Shown: piece by piece, positions 54,988 to 62,439 of the stretch
Layout of the letters: every line of letters starts with the position of its first letter
How positions within the stretch are numbered: position 1 is the first letter of the stretch
Assembly: GCA_018266395.1 (NCBI GenBank)
Contig: JAFEAM010000008.1
Coordinates: forward strand, 4,461-68,460
DNA length: 64,000 bases
Origin: Bacteroidota bacterium
GTDB taxonomy: Bacteria; Bacteroidota; Bacteroidia; Cytophagales; Cyclobacteriaceae
Reading direction: 5' to 3'
Made by a program: the position numbers and the translations under genes
The notes under the pieces: generated by a model
Seen by the model: the letters and a program-made list of their open reading frames with translations, nothing else
What the model was told of the DNA's origin: nothing
Databases searched by the model: none

Positions 54988-55454
54988 AGAAGATTAACCA
55001 TCTTTTTGTAATGCTGTTCCTGGCGATTCACGTGCTTCAGCCCATAACCTCCAGTGGACAGTCACTTGCCACCCAATTGAACCTCAAGAATGGGGTGGCA
55101 ATAAGTGGCTATGATCCTGTAGCCTATTTCACTTTGCATAAGGCCGTAGAGGGTAAGGAGGAATGGGCCTACCAGCATGAAGGCGTGACCTACTACTTCT
55201 CTACAGAAGCCAACCGAAAAGCATTTGCTGCCTCTCCTTCAGCCTACGAACCTCAGTATGGAGGATGGTGCGCCTATGCGATGGGAGCAACAGGGGAGAA
55301 GGTTGAGATCGATCCCGAGACCTTTAAAATATCGGACGGCAAGCTCTATCTCTTCTACAACCAGTTCTTCAACAATACTCTACCCAAATGGAACAAGGAA
55401 GAGGCTGCACTAAGGCTGAAGGCTGATAGGAACTGGAGAGCTTTTATTCATTAG
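54984..55454 (+). CDS. Exported YHS domain protein (second copy)
   Basis: A 156-residue paralogue of the preceding gene with its own signal peptide (residues 1-26, ending SSGQ). It shares GVAISGYDPVAYF, YQHEGVTYYFSTEANRKAF and PQYGGWCAYAMG with the conserved Cys. The two copies differ strongly in sequence and so are not a recent duplication. The start overlaps the upstream stop by 4 bases (ATGA). Confidence 0.85.
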   Translation: MKKINHLFVMLFLAIHVLQPITSSGQSLATQLNLKNGVAISGYDPVAYFTLHKAVEGKEEWAYQHEGVTYYFSTEANRKAFAASPSAYEPQYGGWCAYAMGATGEKVEIDPETFKISDGKLYLFYNQFFNNTLPKWNKEEAALRLKADRNWRAFIH

Positions 55455-55469
55455 AAAAACCGAAATGCT

Positions 55470-55859
55470 ATGAAAAAGACATATTCAATTTTACTGCGTC
55501 TCTTGGCAGCCGTGATAATGCTGCAGACGCTTTATTTCAAATTCACCGGGGCGCCAGAATCCGTGTACATCTTCACTCAGGCAGGCATGGAGCCATGGGG
55601 ACGGATTGGAACGGGGGTCGCCGAGCTGGTTGCATCGCTTCTGTTGTTGATCCCGGCCACAGTTGCGTTAGGAGCTGCTATGGCCCTGGGTCTTATGTTT
55701 GGTGCCGTGGCCACGCACTTGTTCATACTTGGTGTTGAGGTGAAGGGTGACGGCGGGCAGTTGTTCGCTTACGCTTTGATCGTGTTGAGCTCATCGCTTA
55801 TCCTGTTGTTTCTCCACAGGGACCAGTTGTTTTCTTACCGAAAAATGATTCTTGGATAA
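55470..55859 (+). CDS. DoxX-like membrane protein
   Basis: A 129-residue protein with four predicted helices. The pattern LLRLLAAVIMLQTLYFKFTGAPESVYIFTQAG and AELVASLLLLIPATVALGAAMALGLM fits the DoxX/DoxD-like family of small membrane proteins, some linked to thiosulfate oxidation or redox stress. No enzymatic partner is visible. It is 15 bases after the second YHS gene and 1 base before the DinB-like start. Confidence 0.78.
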   Translation: MKKTYSILLRLLAAVIMLQTLYFKFTGAPESVYIFTQAGMEPWGRIGTGVAELVASLLLLIPATVALGAAMALGLMFGAVATHLFILGVEVKGDGGQLFAYALIVLSSSLILLFLHRDQLFSYRKMILG

Positions 55860-55860
55860 C

Positions 55861-56418
55861 ATGCTACAACTCACGAAAGCCTGCGAACTACTCTTGCATG
55901 AGCTGGTGTGGGTGATATCGGCTGTCACCGACAAGGACTTCTGTACGCCTTCGACTGTGCTCGGCGGCTCCACAATAGGCCAGCACGTGCGCCACACGAT
56001 CGAGTTTTTCCATTGCCTCGAGAAGGGAATGAGAACAGGTGTGGTAAACTACGACAGTCGCGAACATAACAGGAAACTTGAAATTGACCGTTCCCTTTCC
56101 ATAAACGCACTTGGCGAAGTTGAACGATTTGTGGGATCAGTCCAGGAAGATGTGAACCTGACACTTGAAGTGGGCTACGGCAGGGATAGTGACAACACTT
56201 GCAGTATCAGCACGAGTTTTCATCGTGAATTGGCCTACAACATCGAACATTTGGTACATCATATGGCCATAGTCAGGATCGGGCTGCGTGACGTTGCCAC
56301 TCATGTGAGACTGCCGGCGGATTTTGGAGTAGCGGCTTCAACCATGCGTTATCGGAGTGCATTGCATGAAAGCGGGTTCTCGAATGTGGGTAACATTGCT
56401 GACCACCAGGTGGATTGA
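55861..56418 (+). CDS. DinB-like metal-binding protein
   Basis: A 185-residue four-helix protein resembling DinB/YfiT: an N-terminal histidine region (TIGQHVRHTIEFFHCLE) and later HRELAYNIEHLVHHMAIVRIGLRD. The histidines are positioned as in the metal site of the family, which includes thiol transferases and unknown enzymes. ATG 55861 (MLQLTKACELL) is used; an earlier start at 55852 overlaps the DoxX-like gene by 8 bases. It ends the sigma/YHS operon. Confidence 0.78.
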   Translation: MLQLTKACELLLHELVWVISAVTDKDFCTPSTVLGGSTIGQHVRHTIEFFHCLEKGMRTGVVNYDSREHNRKLEIDRSLSINALGEVERFVGSVQEDVNLTLEVGYGRDSDNTCSISTSFHRELAYNIEHLVHHMAIVRIGLRDVATHVRLPADFGVAASTMRYRSALHESGFSNVGNIADHQVD

Positions 56419-56432
56419 TCCACTTCCGGCCC

Positions 56433-57170
56433 TCAGGTGTTCTTCTCTATCTGATTAAATCGGGAATTATAGATCAGGTAAACTACCGCAGCCATCACAA
56501 TTATCATCCCTGCATAACTGAACATTGCGATCAAAGCGTAATCGACCTGCCTTTTCAATACGATTCCATAGAATCCCCAAACCAAGGCAAGAGCAAGAAA
56601 AGGGTTTTGAAGTCGGAAGATGGTGACTGCACCAACCCCTGCACCGATAATAATCATGATGATGGTCCAGGTTTGTTGACTGAACCCGAATCCGTCCCAT
56701 GACAGGGTAACCAACAAGGCGGTGGCATTGGCAATCGTGGCAAGGCAGATCCAACCCAGGTAGACTCCAAAGGCCAATCGCAACAACCATCCAGCCTTCC
56801 CCTGAAGTGTTTTATTGATACTTACGAGTGTGGCCAGCAATGCTACCATGACGATCAATGAAAGGACAACTTTTTCATAATGCCACACCACTATCCACAA
56901 AGCGTTCAACATGAAGTTGGCCGTTACAGCCCAGCCCAGTGAGCTCATTTGATCCCTGTACCGGGCAAAAAATTGTACTGCCATCACTGTTAGCAACAAC
57001 AGGTAAATGACACCCCAAATAGAAAAAGTGATACCCGCTGGCACAAACAGGTTAGGGTATTGATCCGACAACTCGCCGGTCGTCTTGCCGTTGATCGGCA
57101 AAGCATTGGCAAGTGCGTTCATTACGATCATGACTGTAAATGCGAATAGATTGGAAATCCGGTATTTCAT
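56433..57170 (-). CDS. Tryptophan-rich sensory (TspO/MBR-like) membrane protein
   Basis: A 245-residue integral membrane protein with about seven hydrophobic segments. NLFVPAGITFSIWGVIYLLLL and the Trp-containing helices (ALWIVVWHYEKV, GVYLGWICLATIANATALLVTL) fit TspO-related proteins of Bacteroidota, which are longer than the ~160-residue classical TspO. TspO binds porphyrins and responds to oxidative stress in other bacteria; whether this copy does so is unknown. It overlaps the DUF1295 gene by 4 bases. Confidence 0.78.
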   Translation of the reverse strand: MKYRISNLFAFTVMIVMNALANALPINGKTTGELSDQYPNLFVPAGITFSIWGVIYLLLLTVMAVQFFARYRDQMSSLGWAVTANFMLNALWIVVWHYEKVVLSLIVMVALLATLVSINKTLQGKAGWLLRLAFGVYLGWICLATIANATALLVTLSWDGFGFSQQTWTIIMIIIGAGVGAVTIFRLQNPFLALALVWGFYGIVLKRQVDYALIAMFSYAGMIIVMAAVVYLIYNSRFNQIEKNT

Positions 57171-57964
57171 GCGTCGTTGGATTTTGGAAACCAGGGAAAG
57201 AATGCCGGCGTCTGTTTTATATAGTTCTCGTACTCCGGCTTGGTCCTCTTGAGACTCTTCTCAAGGAGGGCTACTCCTGACACTTTCAGCAGGAGCACAT
57301 TCATAAGCGCGGCGCTCAGCAATGACCACCAATGTCCGGCGGCGATGCCGAACGTTGCAAAGCTCCACCATATCAGTGCATCGCCAAAGTAATTGGGATG
57401 CCTTGTGTACTTCCATAACCCTTCTCGCAGCACCTTGCCTTTGTTGGAAGGGTTTGATCTGAATTGCATCAATTGATAATCTCCACCTGCCTCAAATATG
57501 AATCCGGTTGCCCATAACACAAGTGCAAAACCATCAAGAAAAGAGAAAGCAATATTGGCTTGGGGGATCTGTGCCATGAGTAAAGGCGCCGAAATAAGCC
57601 ACAATAATATTCCCTGCAAAAGGAAAACCTGGAAGAAGCTGAACCACCAATAGTTTCGCTCACCGTAACGTTTCCTGAATTCTGTGTAACGATAATCCTC
57701 GCCCTTACCGGAATTGCGGATGCCTATGTGAACGGAAAGACGTATGCCCCACACAACAGTGAGAACCAGCACGAGAAGTCCCCGCCAGTGATAGGGCTCT
57801 GCAAGGTTATAGTAATAGAAGCAGGCCACTACAAATCCGAGTCCCCAGAACATATCCACAATGCTTACGTTCCGCAGTGGAATGCTGATGATCCAAACCA
57901 CCGCAAATAACCCCAGGGTGATGGCCAGACCAGTAAGGTAAATCTCTCCCATTACATGATGCAT
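57167..57964 (-). CDS. DUF1295 family membrane reductase-like protein
   Basis: A 265-residue protein with about six transmembrane helices of the DUF1295 / steroid 5-alpha-reductase type. The C-terminal signature LREGLWKYTRHPNYFGDALIWWS and the final YENYIKQTPAFFPWFP are conserved. Related enzymes use NADPH to reduce double bonds in lipids or catalyse methyl transfer; the substrate here is unknown. ATG 57964 and ATG 57952 are both possible. It is coupled to the TspO-like gene downstream. Confidence 0.85.
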   Translation of the reverse strand: MHHVMGEIYLTGLAITLGLFAVVWIISIPLRNVSIVDMFWGLGFVVACFYYYNLAEPYHWRGLLVLVLTVVWGIRLSVHIGIRNSGKGEDYRYTEFRKRYGERNYWWFSFFQVFLLQGILLWLISAPLLMAQIPQANIAFSFLDGFALVLWATGFIFEAGGDYQLMQFRSNPSNKGKVLREGLWKYTRHPNYFGDALIWWSFATFGIAAGHWWSLLSAALMNVLLLKVSGVALLEKSLKRTKPEYENYIKQTPAFFPWFPKSNDA

Positions 57965-58032
57965 GAAATAATAACACCAGGAAGGTGAATTAGTTCTGGG
58001 TCGGTAGTCCTCCTTCAGTTGAGTTCCTCAAG

Positions 58033-58869
58033 TTAAGGATTGCAATGAACGCAATACATGGGCTCCTCAAATTCCTTCCGATCGGGTCGTGGTACCACCG
58101 ACCGATTACCGCATTCTTGACAAGAATACTCAAGTGATCGGATGGAAGCTGTGGGTAAGTGGCACAACCGGCAAGGAAGCCCTGTAATGGTTCGGCTGAC
58201 TCCAAAGCCGGGGGCACTGCAGATAGGGCACCTGGAATTTACAAGTTCAATAAGTTTGCGACCAGCTGCTTCAATCACTTTCATTCTTGTCGGATTGAAG
58301 CAGGCACGCATGTCCGTTTCCGCATAGACCGAGCCACTGGATTTCAGGCAACTATCAAAGGCTGCCCTGAACAATCTCCAATCAGTAATGCCTTTTTCCA
58401 AAAAGGTGAAATTGTCGGTACTGGGCCGGATGATAAGACCGTGAGACGGAAAGCCAATAGCGGCGGCAAAGTCTTCCGCCTCTTTCCAGCTGGCGAGCGG
58501 CCTGCCATCAAAATTGGTATCGGTGGAAATTTCACTTGCAATATACTCGCGACCAGAGTCCTTATCGGTGAGAAGCAACAGCTCTTCATCAACCGGCAGA
58601 AAGGGCACATCCGGATGACTTCCGAAGGAGCCTTCGCTCGCGAGTGCAAGGGTAGCGTGGCTGATCCTGAGTGCCTCGGCACATTTCTTTCTCGCCGCCT
58701 CAAGGGCGCCATCGATCCGTTGTACTTCTCCAGTGAAGGTGCCAAACTTGTCCGTGTCCAGATGGTTAGGCACTTCGGTGATCACGCCCCAGCACTTTTC
58801 CAACAGAGGCGAAAGCATCTTTTCTTTCCCATGTTGGGTGGCAATGACCAGTCTCCGCCCGGTCCACAT
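58033..58869 (-). CDS. DUF6671 zinc-ribbon protein in the bicarbonate operon
   Basis: A 278-residue protein. The N-terminal domain begins RRLVIATQHGKEKMLSPLLE and contains RIDGALEAARKKCAEAL and LALASEGSFGSHPDVPFLPVDEELLL. The C-terminal ~70 residues hold four CxxC pairs (CPIC, CRLC, CQEC, CVHC) forming two likely zinc ribbons. I place it in DUF6671, a family of unknown function. TTG 58881 opens the frame, but ATG 58869 is a better start. It is the last gene of the operon, 8 bases after sbtB, which suggests a link to inorganic carbon use. Confidence 0.75.
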   Translation of the reverse strand: MWTGRRLVIATQHGKEKMLSPLLEKCWGVITEVPNHLDTDKFGTFTGEVQRIDGALEAARKKCAEALRISHATLALASEGSFGSHPDVPFLPVDEELLLLTDKDSGREYIASEISTDTNFDGRPLASWKEAEDFAAAIGFPSHGLIIRPSTDNFTFLEKGITDWRLFRAAFDSCLKSSGSVYAETDMRACFNPTRMKVIEAAGRKLIELVNSRCPICSAPGFGVSRTITGLPCRLCHLPTASIRSLEYSCQECGNRSVVPRPDRKEFEEPMYCVHCNP

Positions 58870-58877
58870 CCCGGCTT

Positions 58878-59171
58878 TCAACTTTGGTACACTTCTGACA
58901 CGTGTACGGGATAATGATAGGCTATCATCGCGTACCGACCAAAGTACTTCTGTTTGACATGTTGAAGGATGGCTTCAGTTGCGTCGGGGTTCACAAGAAT
59001 TTCAATCTTCACATTCTCTCCATCCCACGGATTGTCGCGCAAATGTCGCGGGCTTCTTCCCATGACCTTTGAAAGGGTGTAGCCCTTCGCTCCAAGTTCA
59101 ACGATCTCTTTTTCCAGCGCTGCGGTCAGCGTTTCATCCGCAATAAGAGTAAGCATTTGCAACGGCTCCAT
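58878..59171 (-). CDS. SbtB-like PII family regulator of bicarbonate uptake
   Basis: A 97-residue PII-fold protein. The T-loop region KVMGRSPRHLRDNPWDGENVK (about residues 36-56) ends in the WDGENVKIE pattern typical of SbtB. SbtB binds adenine nucleotides, including cAMP, and controls SbtA. This copy lacks the short cysteine-containing C-terminal loop of some cyanobacterial SbtB proteins and ends at YPVHVSEVYQS. It lies 5 bases after the permease gene, which strongly supports a functional pair. Confidence 0.85.
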   Translation of the reverse strand: MEPLQMLTLIADETLTAALEKEIVELGAKGYTLSKVMGRSPRHLRDNPWDGENVKIEILVNPDATEAILQHVKQKYFGRYAMIAYHYPVHVSEVYQS

Positions 59172-59176
59172 AATTC

Positions 59177-60133
59177 TTACTTAACTATGATTTGTGCGAG
59201 ATAATGATAGAGCGGCAGCCCAAAAATGATGTTGAAAGGGAAAGTGATGGCAAGGGCCGCTGTGAGATAGTAGGAAGGGTTGGCGGCAGGCAGTGCCACA
59301 CGGCATGCTGCAGGTGCTGCAATGTAAGATGCGCTCGCAGCAAGCACGCCGAGTATGGTAGCGCCGCCAAGGCTCAATCCCGCGAGATGTCCTAAATAGA
59401 TGCCAAGGGTGGCATGAAACACCGGGAAAATAATGCCAAATCCTGCAAGGAAGAGTCCACTGGTGCGCAAATCGGATAGTTTTCTGCCTGCCATGAGACC
59501 TGCTTCGAGCAGGAACAGTGTAAGGATTCCCTTGAAGGGCGTGTCAAAAAGTGGCGCAACTTGTTCCCACCCTTCTTTTCCGATGACATACCCGATGACA
59601 AGAAAACCGATCAGAAGTATACTGCTCTTTCCTGAGACCAGTTCAATGGCAACTTCCCTCAGGTTCGATGTCCCTTCCTCTCCGCTGTTTTGTATCCTTG
59701 CAATGGAGATCGCCACCAGGATGGCGGGAATTTCCATGATTGCGAGTAAGGTGGGCATGAATCCTTCATAGCTCACCCCGAGCATATCGTGGTATACCAG
59801 TGCGGCGCTGAAGGTAACAGCGGAAACTGATCCATAGTGCGCAGCCAGCGCAGCGGAATTATTTACATCCATCTTTCCAGCCTTCCGCATCAGCCAGTAA
59901 GTCCAGAGGGGGATGATGCAGCAGAGCGCGATGGCGGCCATGGCCGGAAATTGTACTTCCTGGAAGGAGGCAATGGACAGTTTGTAGCCTCCTTTTATTC
60001 CGATGGCCACCAGAAGATAGATGGTCAGCGACTGATAAAGCCCGTCTGGAAATTTCAAGTCGCTCCTGAGGCGGGAGGCCAGAACGCCAAGGACAAAGGC
60101 GAGAACCATAGGTGAGAGAATTCCTGTTATCAT
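59177..60133 (-). CDS. SbtA-like sodium-dependent bicarbonate permease
   Basis: A 318-residue inner-membrane permease with about ten transmembrane helices. It shows SPMVLAFVLGVLASRLRSDLKFPDGLYQSLTIYLLVAIGIKGG at the N-terminus, AALAAHYGSVSAVTFSAALVY, and the repeat-like AASASYIAAPAACRVALPAANPSYYL near the C-terminus, all conserved in the SbtA family. SbtA imports HCO3- with Na+. The adjacent sbtB-like gene and carbonic anhydrase support this function. Substrate specificity in this host is inferred. Confidence 0.88.
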   Translation of the reverse strand: MITGILSPMVLAFVLGVLASRLRSDLKFPDGLYQSLTIYLLVAIGIKGGYKLSIASFQEVQFPAMAAIALCCIIPLWTYWLMRKAGKMDVNNSAALAAHYGSVSAVTFSAALVYHDMLGVSYEGFMPTLLAIMEIPAILVAISIARIQNSGEEGTSNLREVAIELVSGKSSILLIGFLVIGYVIGKEGWEQVAPLFDTPFKGILTLFLLEAGLMAGRKLSDLRTSGLFLAGFGIIFPVFHATLGIYLGHLAGLSLGGATILGVLAASASYIAAPAACRVALPAANPSYYLTAALAITFPFNIIFGLPLYHYLAQIIVK

Positions 60134-60149
60134 ATGGTGTTTTGGTTTT

Positions 60150-60815
60150 CTATTCTAAGAATTCAACCTGGCCTGTACTCAGATGGTAAACAGCCCCAAT
60201 GATCCGGATGGAATTTTCTTTCACCCGCTTGCTCAACAAAGGCTCCAGACTTTTCAGTTGCTCCACCTGCATGCGAACATTTTCCCGGATGGATTCGTCC
60301 AAAAGGTGTTCGGGGTTATTTTTTTTTGCTTTCTCAACAGCCGGTTTGATCGCGTTAATCAGTGTCACGATATGGCCAGGCACTTCCGGAAGGTTTACCG
60401 CTGCGGAAACTGCACCGCATTGGGTATGCCCAAGAACTACAATGAGTTTTGTTCCGAGTATTTCTTCTCCAAATTCGATGCTGCCCCACGAAGCGTATGT
60501 GGAGACCTGACCCGCTGTGCGTACAATGAAGAGGTCCCCAAGCCCCTGATCAAAAATGATCTCATTGGGTACCCTGGAGTCGGAACAGCCAATGATAGTT
60601 GCAAAGGGGTTCTGACCTTTTGCAACTTCATGTAACCGGCTGCTGTCCTGCCGTGGCCTTGCTGAATGACCTTCCATAAAGCGCTTATTGCCTTCTTTGA
60701 GCCATTTGAGGGCGACGTCTGGTGAAATCTGCCTGGCTCCCTGTCCATTACAGGTAATGACCTGAAACACTGCCCAGAGCGCAATTATTGAATAGAGGAG
60801 TGCTATTTTTTTCAT
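60150..60815 (-). CDS. Exported beta-class carbonic anhydrase
   Basis: A 221-residue beta-carbonic anhydrase with an N-terminal signal region (residues 1-25; Cys22 could be a lipoprotein site, VITCN). Zinc ligands and the catalytic dyad are visible: ATIIGCSDSRVP (Cys77, Asp79, Arg81) and VVLGHTQCGAVSAAV (His130, Cys133). It interconverts CO2 and bicarbonate, here probably in the periplasm or on its inner face. It lies 16 bases before sbtA and overlaps the upstream membrane gene by 4 bases. Confidence 0.92.
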   Translation of the reverse strand: MKKIALLYSIIALWAVFQVITCNGQGARQISPDVALKWLKEGNKRFMEGHSARPRQDSSRLHEVAKGQNPFATIIGCSDSRVPNEIIFDQGLGDLFIVRTAGQVSTYASWGSIEFGEEILGTKLIVVLGHTQCGAVSAAVNLPEVPGHIVTLINAIKPAVEKAKKNNPEHLLDESIRENVRMQVEQLKSLEPLLSKRVKENSIRIIGAVYHLSTGQVEFLE

Positions 60816-61255
60816 AGATGATTACGATTTGAGGAATGCTCTCTGACATATGACACGCGGCCTCTTACAAGAAGATAGGTGAGAATGCACGCCGCTATGA
60901 TGATGAGTGTTTCCACCAACATTTCGGCGGGATCCCGTCTAAACCCTTCATCAACTCCGTTGGATGGGGATATTAAGCCAGCCGTGAGCAGGCATGCCGC
61001 AAGCAGGAGTTGCTTCAGAGAATTCCATGCTGCCGTTCTGTCGATTGAGTCAAAAAATAGCCGGATTCTCGAGATAACCTGACTGGCGCTACCCACGAGA
61101 TAGGTAAAGATCAGTTCGCCGAATCCAAGGGCCAGAAGCACGATGAGCGCATCAATGAAGATTTCCTGTGTCAGCGTACTTGCAGGAGCGTACCATTTCG
61201 AAAGAACCAGCAGGCCGAGGAGTGAAAAGGAAAGAATTCTGGGTATCAAATTCAT
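60812..61255 (-). CDS. Four-helix membrane protein, first gene of the bicarbonate operon
   Basis: A 147-residue protein with about four transmembrane helices (LSFSLLGLLVLSKWYA, IDALIVLLALGFGELIFTYLVG, LLLAACLLTAGLIS, LIIIAACILTYLLV) and a basic cytoplasmic loop (SRIRLFFDSIDRTAAWNSLK). No family is recognised. ATG 61255 (MNLIPRILSF) is chosen; the longer frame from 61330 overlaps the regulator's promoter. It is translationally coupled to the carbonic anhydrase (ATGA overlap), so a role in inorganic-carbon handling is a reasonable inference. Confidence 0.7.
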   Translation of the reverse strand: MNLIPRILSFSLLGLLVLSKWYAPASTLTQEIFIDALIVLLALGFGELIFTYLVGSASQVISRIRLFFDSIDRTAAWNSLKQLLLAACLLTAGLISPSNGVDEGFRRDPAEMLVETLIIIAACILTYLLVRGRVSYVREHSSNRNHL

Positions 61256-61272
61256 GGTGCTGTTTTTTTGCG

Positions 61273-61280
61273 CAAAGATG
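61273..61280 (-). promoter_or_regulatory. Weak -7-like element for the bicarbonate operon
   Basis: On the minus strand this reads CATCTTTG, one base off TAnnTTTG, 17 bases before the ATG at 61255. No good -33 TTG is present, as expected for an activator-dependent promoter. The LysR-type palindrome would lie at roughly -45 to -60 from its start point. Confidence 0.3.
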
Positions 61281-61313
61281 GGCTTGCCTTTGCATTCATT
61301 TTTATTCATATTT

Positions 61314-61326
61314 TGTATAGAATACA
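61314..61326. promoter_or_regulatory. LysR-type T-N11-A operator
   Basis: TGTATAGAATACA is a perfect inverted repeat (TGTAT-AGA-ATACA) with exactly the T-N11-A form bound by LysR proteins. It lies in the 83-base gap between the regulator and the divergent bicarbonate operon, 13 bases before the regulator ATG. Autoregulation and activation of the operon are inferred from its position. Confidence 0.65.
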
Positions 61327-61338
61327 TCACGATTTGTT

Positions 61339-62265
61339 ATGAATTACACGCTTAACCAGTTGCAGATCTTCCTCAAGGTTTCAGAGAAAAGAAGCATCAC
61401 CAAGGCTGCCGAGGAATTGCATCTCACGCAGCCTGCCGTATCCAATCAGCTCAAAAACTTCCAGGACCAGTTCGACATACCTTTGACCGAGTTGGTGGGG
61501 CGAAGGATCTTCATCACCGACTTCGGGATGGAAATAGCCAAGTCGGCTGAAAGAATACTCAATGAGGTGAACCTGATCGATGCGAAGACCCACGACTTCA
61601 AAGGGAACCTGACCGGGAGATTAAGATTATCCGTGGTCTCCACGGGCAAATATGTCATGCCCTATTTCCTTTCAAACTTCATGAATGAAAACAGGGGGGT
61701 GGAATTGGTAATGGATGTAACCAACAAGCAAATGGTAATTCAAAGCCTCGAGGAGAATACAGTCGACTTTGCCCTTGTTTCAATCCTTCCGAAGTCACTA
61801 AAAGTGGAAAAGGTGGACCTTCTCCAAAACAAGTTGTACCTGGTGGGAAACCAATCACATGAATTCAAGAAGAACCAGTATAAGAAACAACTTTTCAGGG
61901 AACTCCCTCTGATCTACCGTGAGCCGGGATCCGGTACCCGACAGGCTATGGAATCATTCATCAAGCGGAATCATGTTTCCGTGGTAAAGAAAATGGAACT
62001 GACCTCCAACGAGGCGGTCAAACAGGCCGTACTGGCAGGCTTGGGCTATTCCATAATGCCCCTGATCGGAATACGTCACGAGTTGCACAGTGCGGAATTG
62101 CAGATCATACCCGCGCAGGGCCTGCCCATCAAAACCATGTGGAGCCTGATCTGGACCAAAGGAAAGAAGCATGCACCGGTGGCCGAGGCCTTTCTCGAGT
62201 ACCTCAGACGGGACAAAATGAAAATAGTAAAGGACAATTTCAGTTGGTACGAAGATTACATCTGA
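61339..62265 (+). CDS. LysR family transcriptional regulator
   Basis: A 308-residue LysR-type regulator. The N-terminal winged helix-turn-helix is clear (LNQLQIFLKVSEKRSITKAAEELHLTQPAVSNQLKNFQ, residues 5-42). The periplasmic-binding-like effector domain follows (LRLSVVSTGKYVMPYFLSNFM onward). The divergent placement with a T-N11-A palindrome is the usual LysR layout. CbbR, CmpR and CcmR are LysR regulators of carbon-uptake genes in autotrophs, so an analogous role is plausible here. The effector is unknown. Confidence 0.9.
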   Translation: MNYTLNQLQIFLKVSEKRSITKAAEELHLTQPAVSNQLKNFQDQFDIPLTELVGRRIFITDFGMEIAKSAERILNEVNLIDAKTHDFKGNLTGRLRLSVVSTGKYVMPYFLSNFMNENRGVELVMDVTNKQMVIQSLEENTVDFALVSILPKSLKVEKVDLLQNKLYLVGNQSHEFKKNQYKKQLFRELPLIYREPGSGTRQAMESFIKRNHVSVVKKMELTSNEAVKQAVLAGLGYSIMPLIGIRHELHSAELQIIPAQGLPIKTMWSLIWTKGKKHAPVAEAFLEYLRRDKMKIVKDNFSWYEDYI

Positions 62266-62439
62266 AGGCTTCAGGACCCACTTGTCAAACAGTATTTTGC
62301 TCGAGATACTCGGATCAGCGACGGGGCCTGTACACTCACAGAACCGCCACAATTCCCCGCGAAATTTTGATTTGAAAGTTCCATTATGGCCTCCTGTTTA
62401 CGGTTGTATTTTCATCCATACGCTGAGTTCTTAGCCGAT

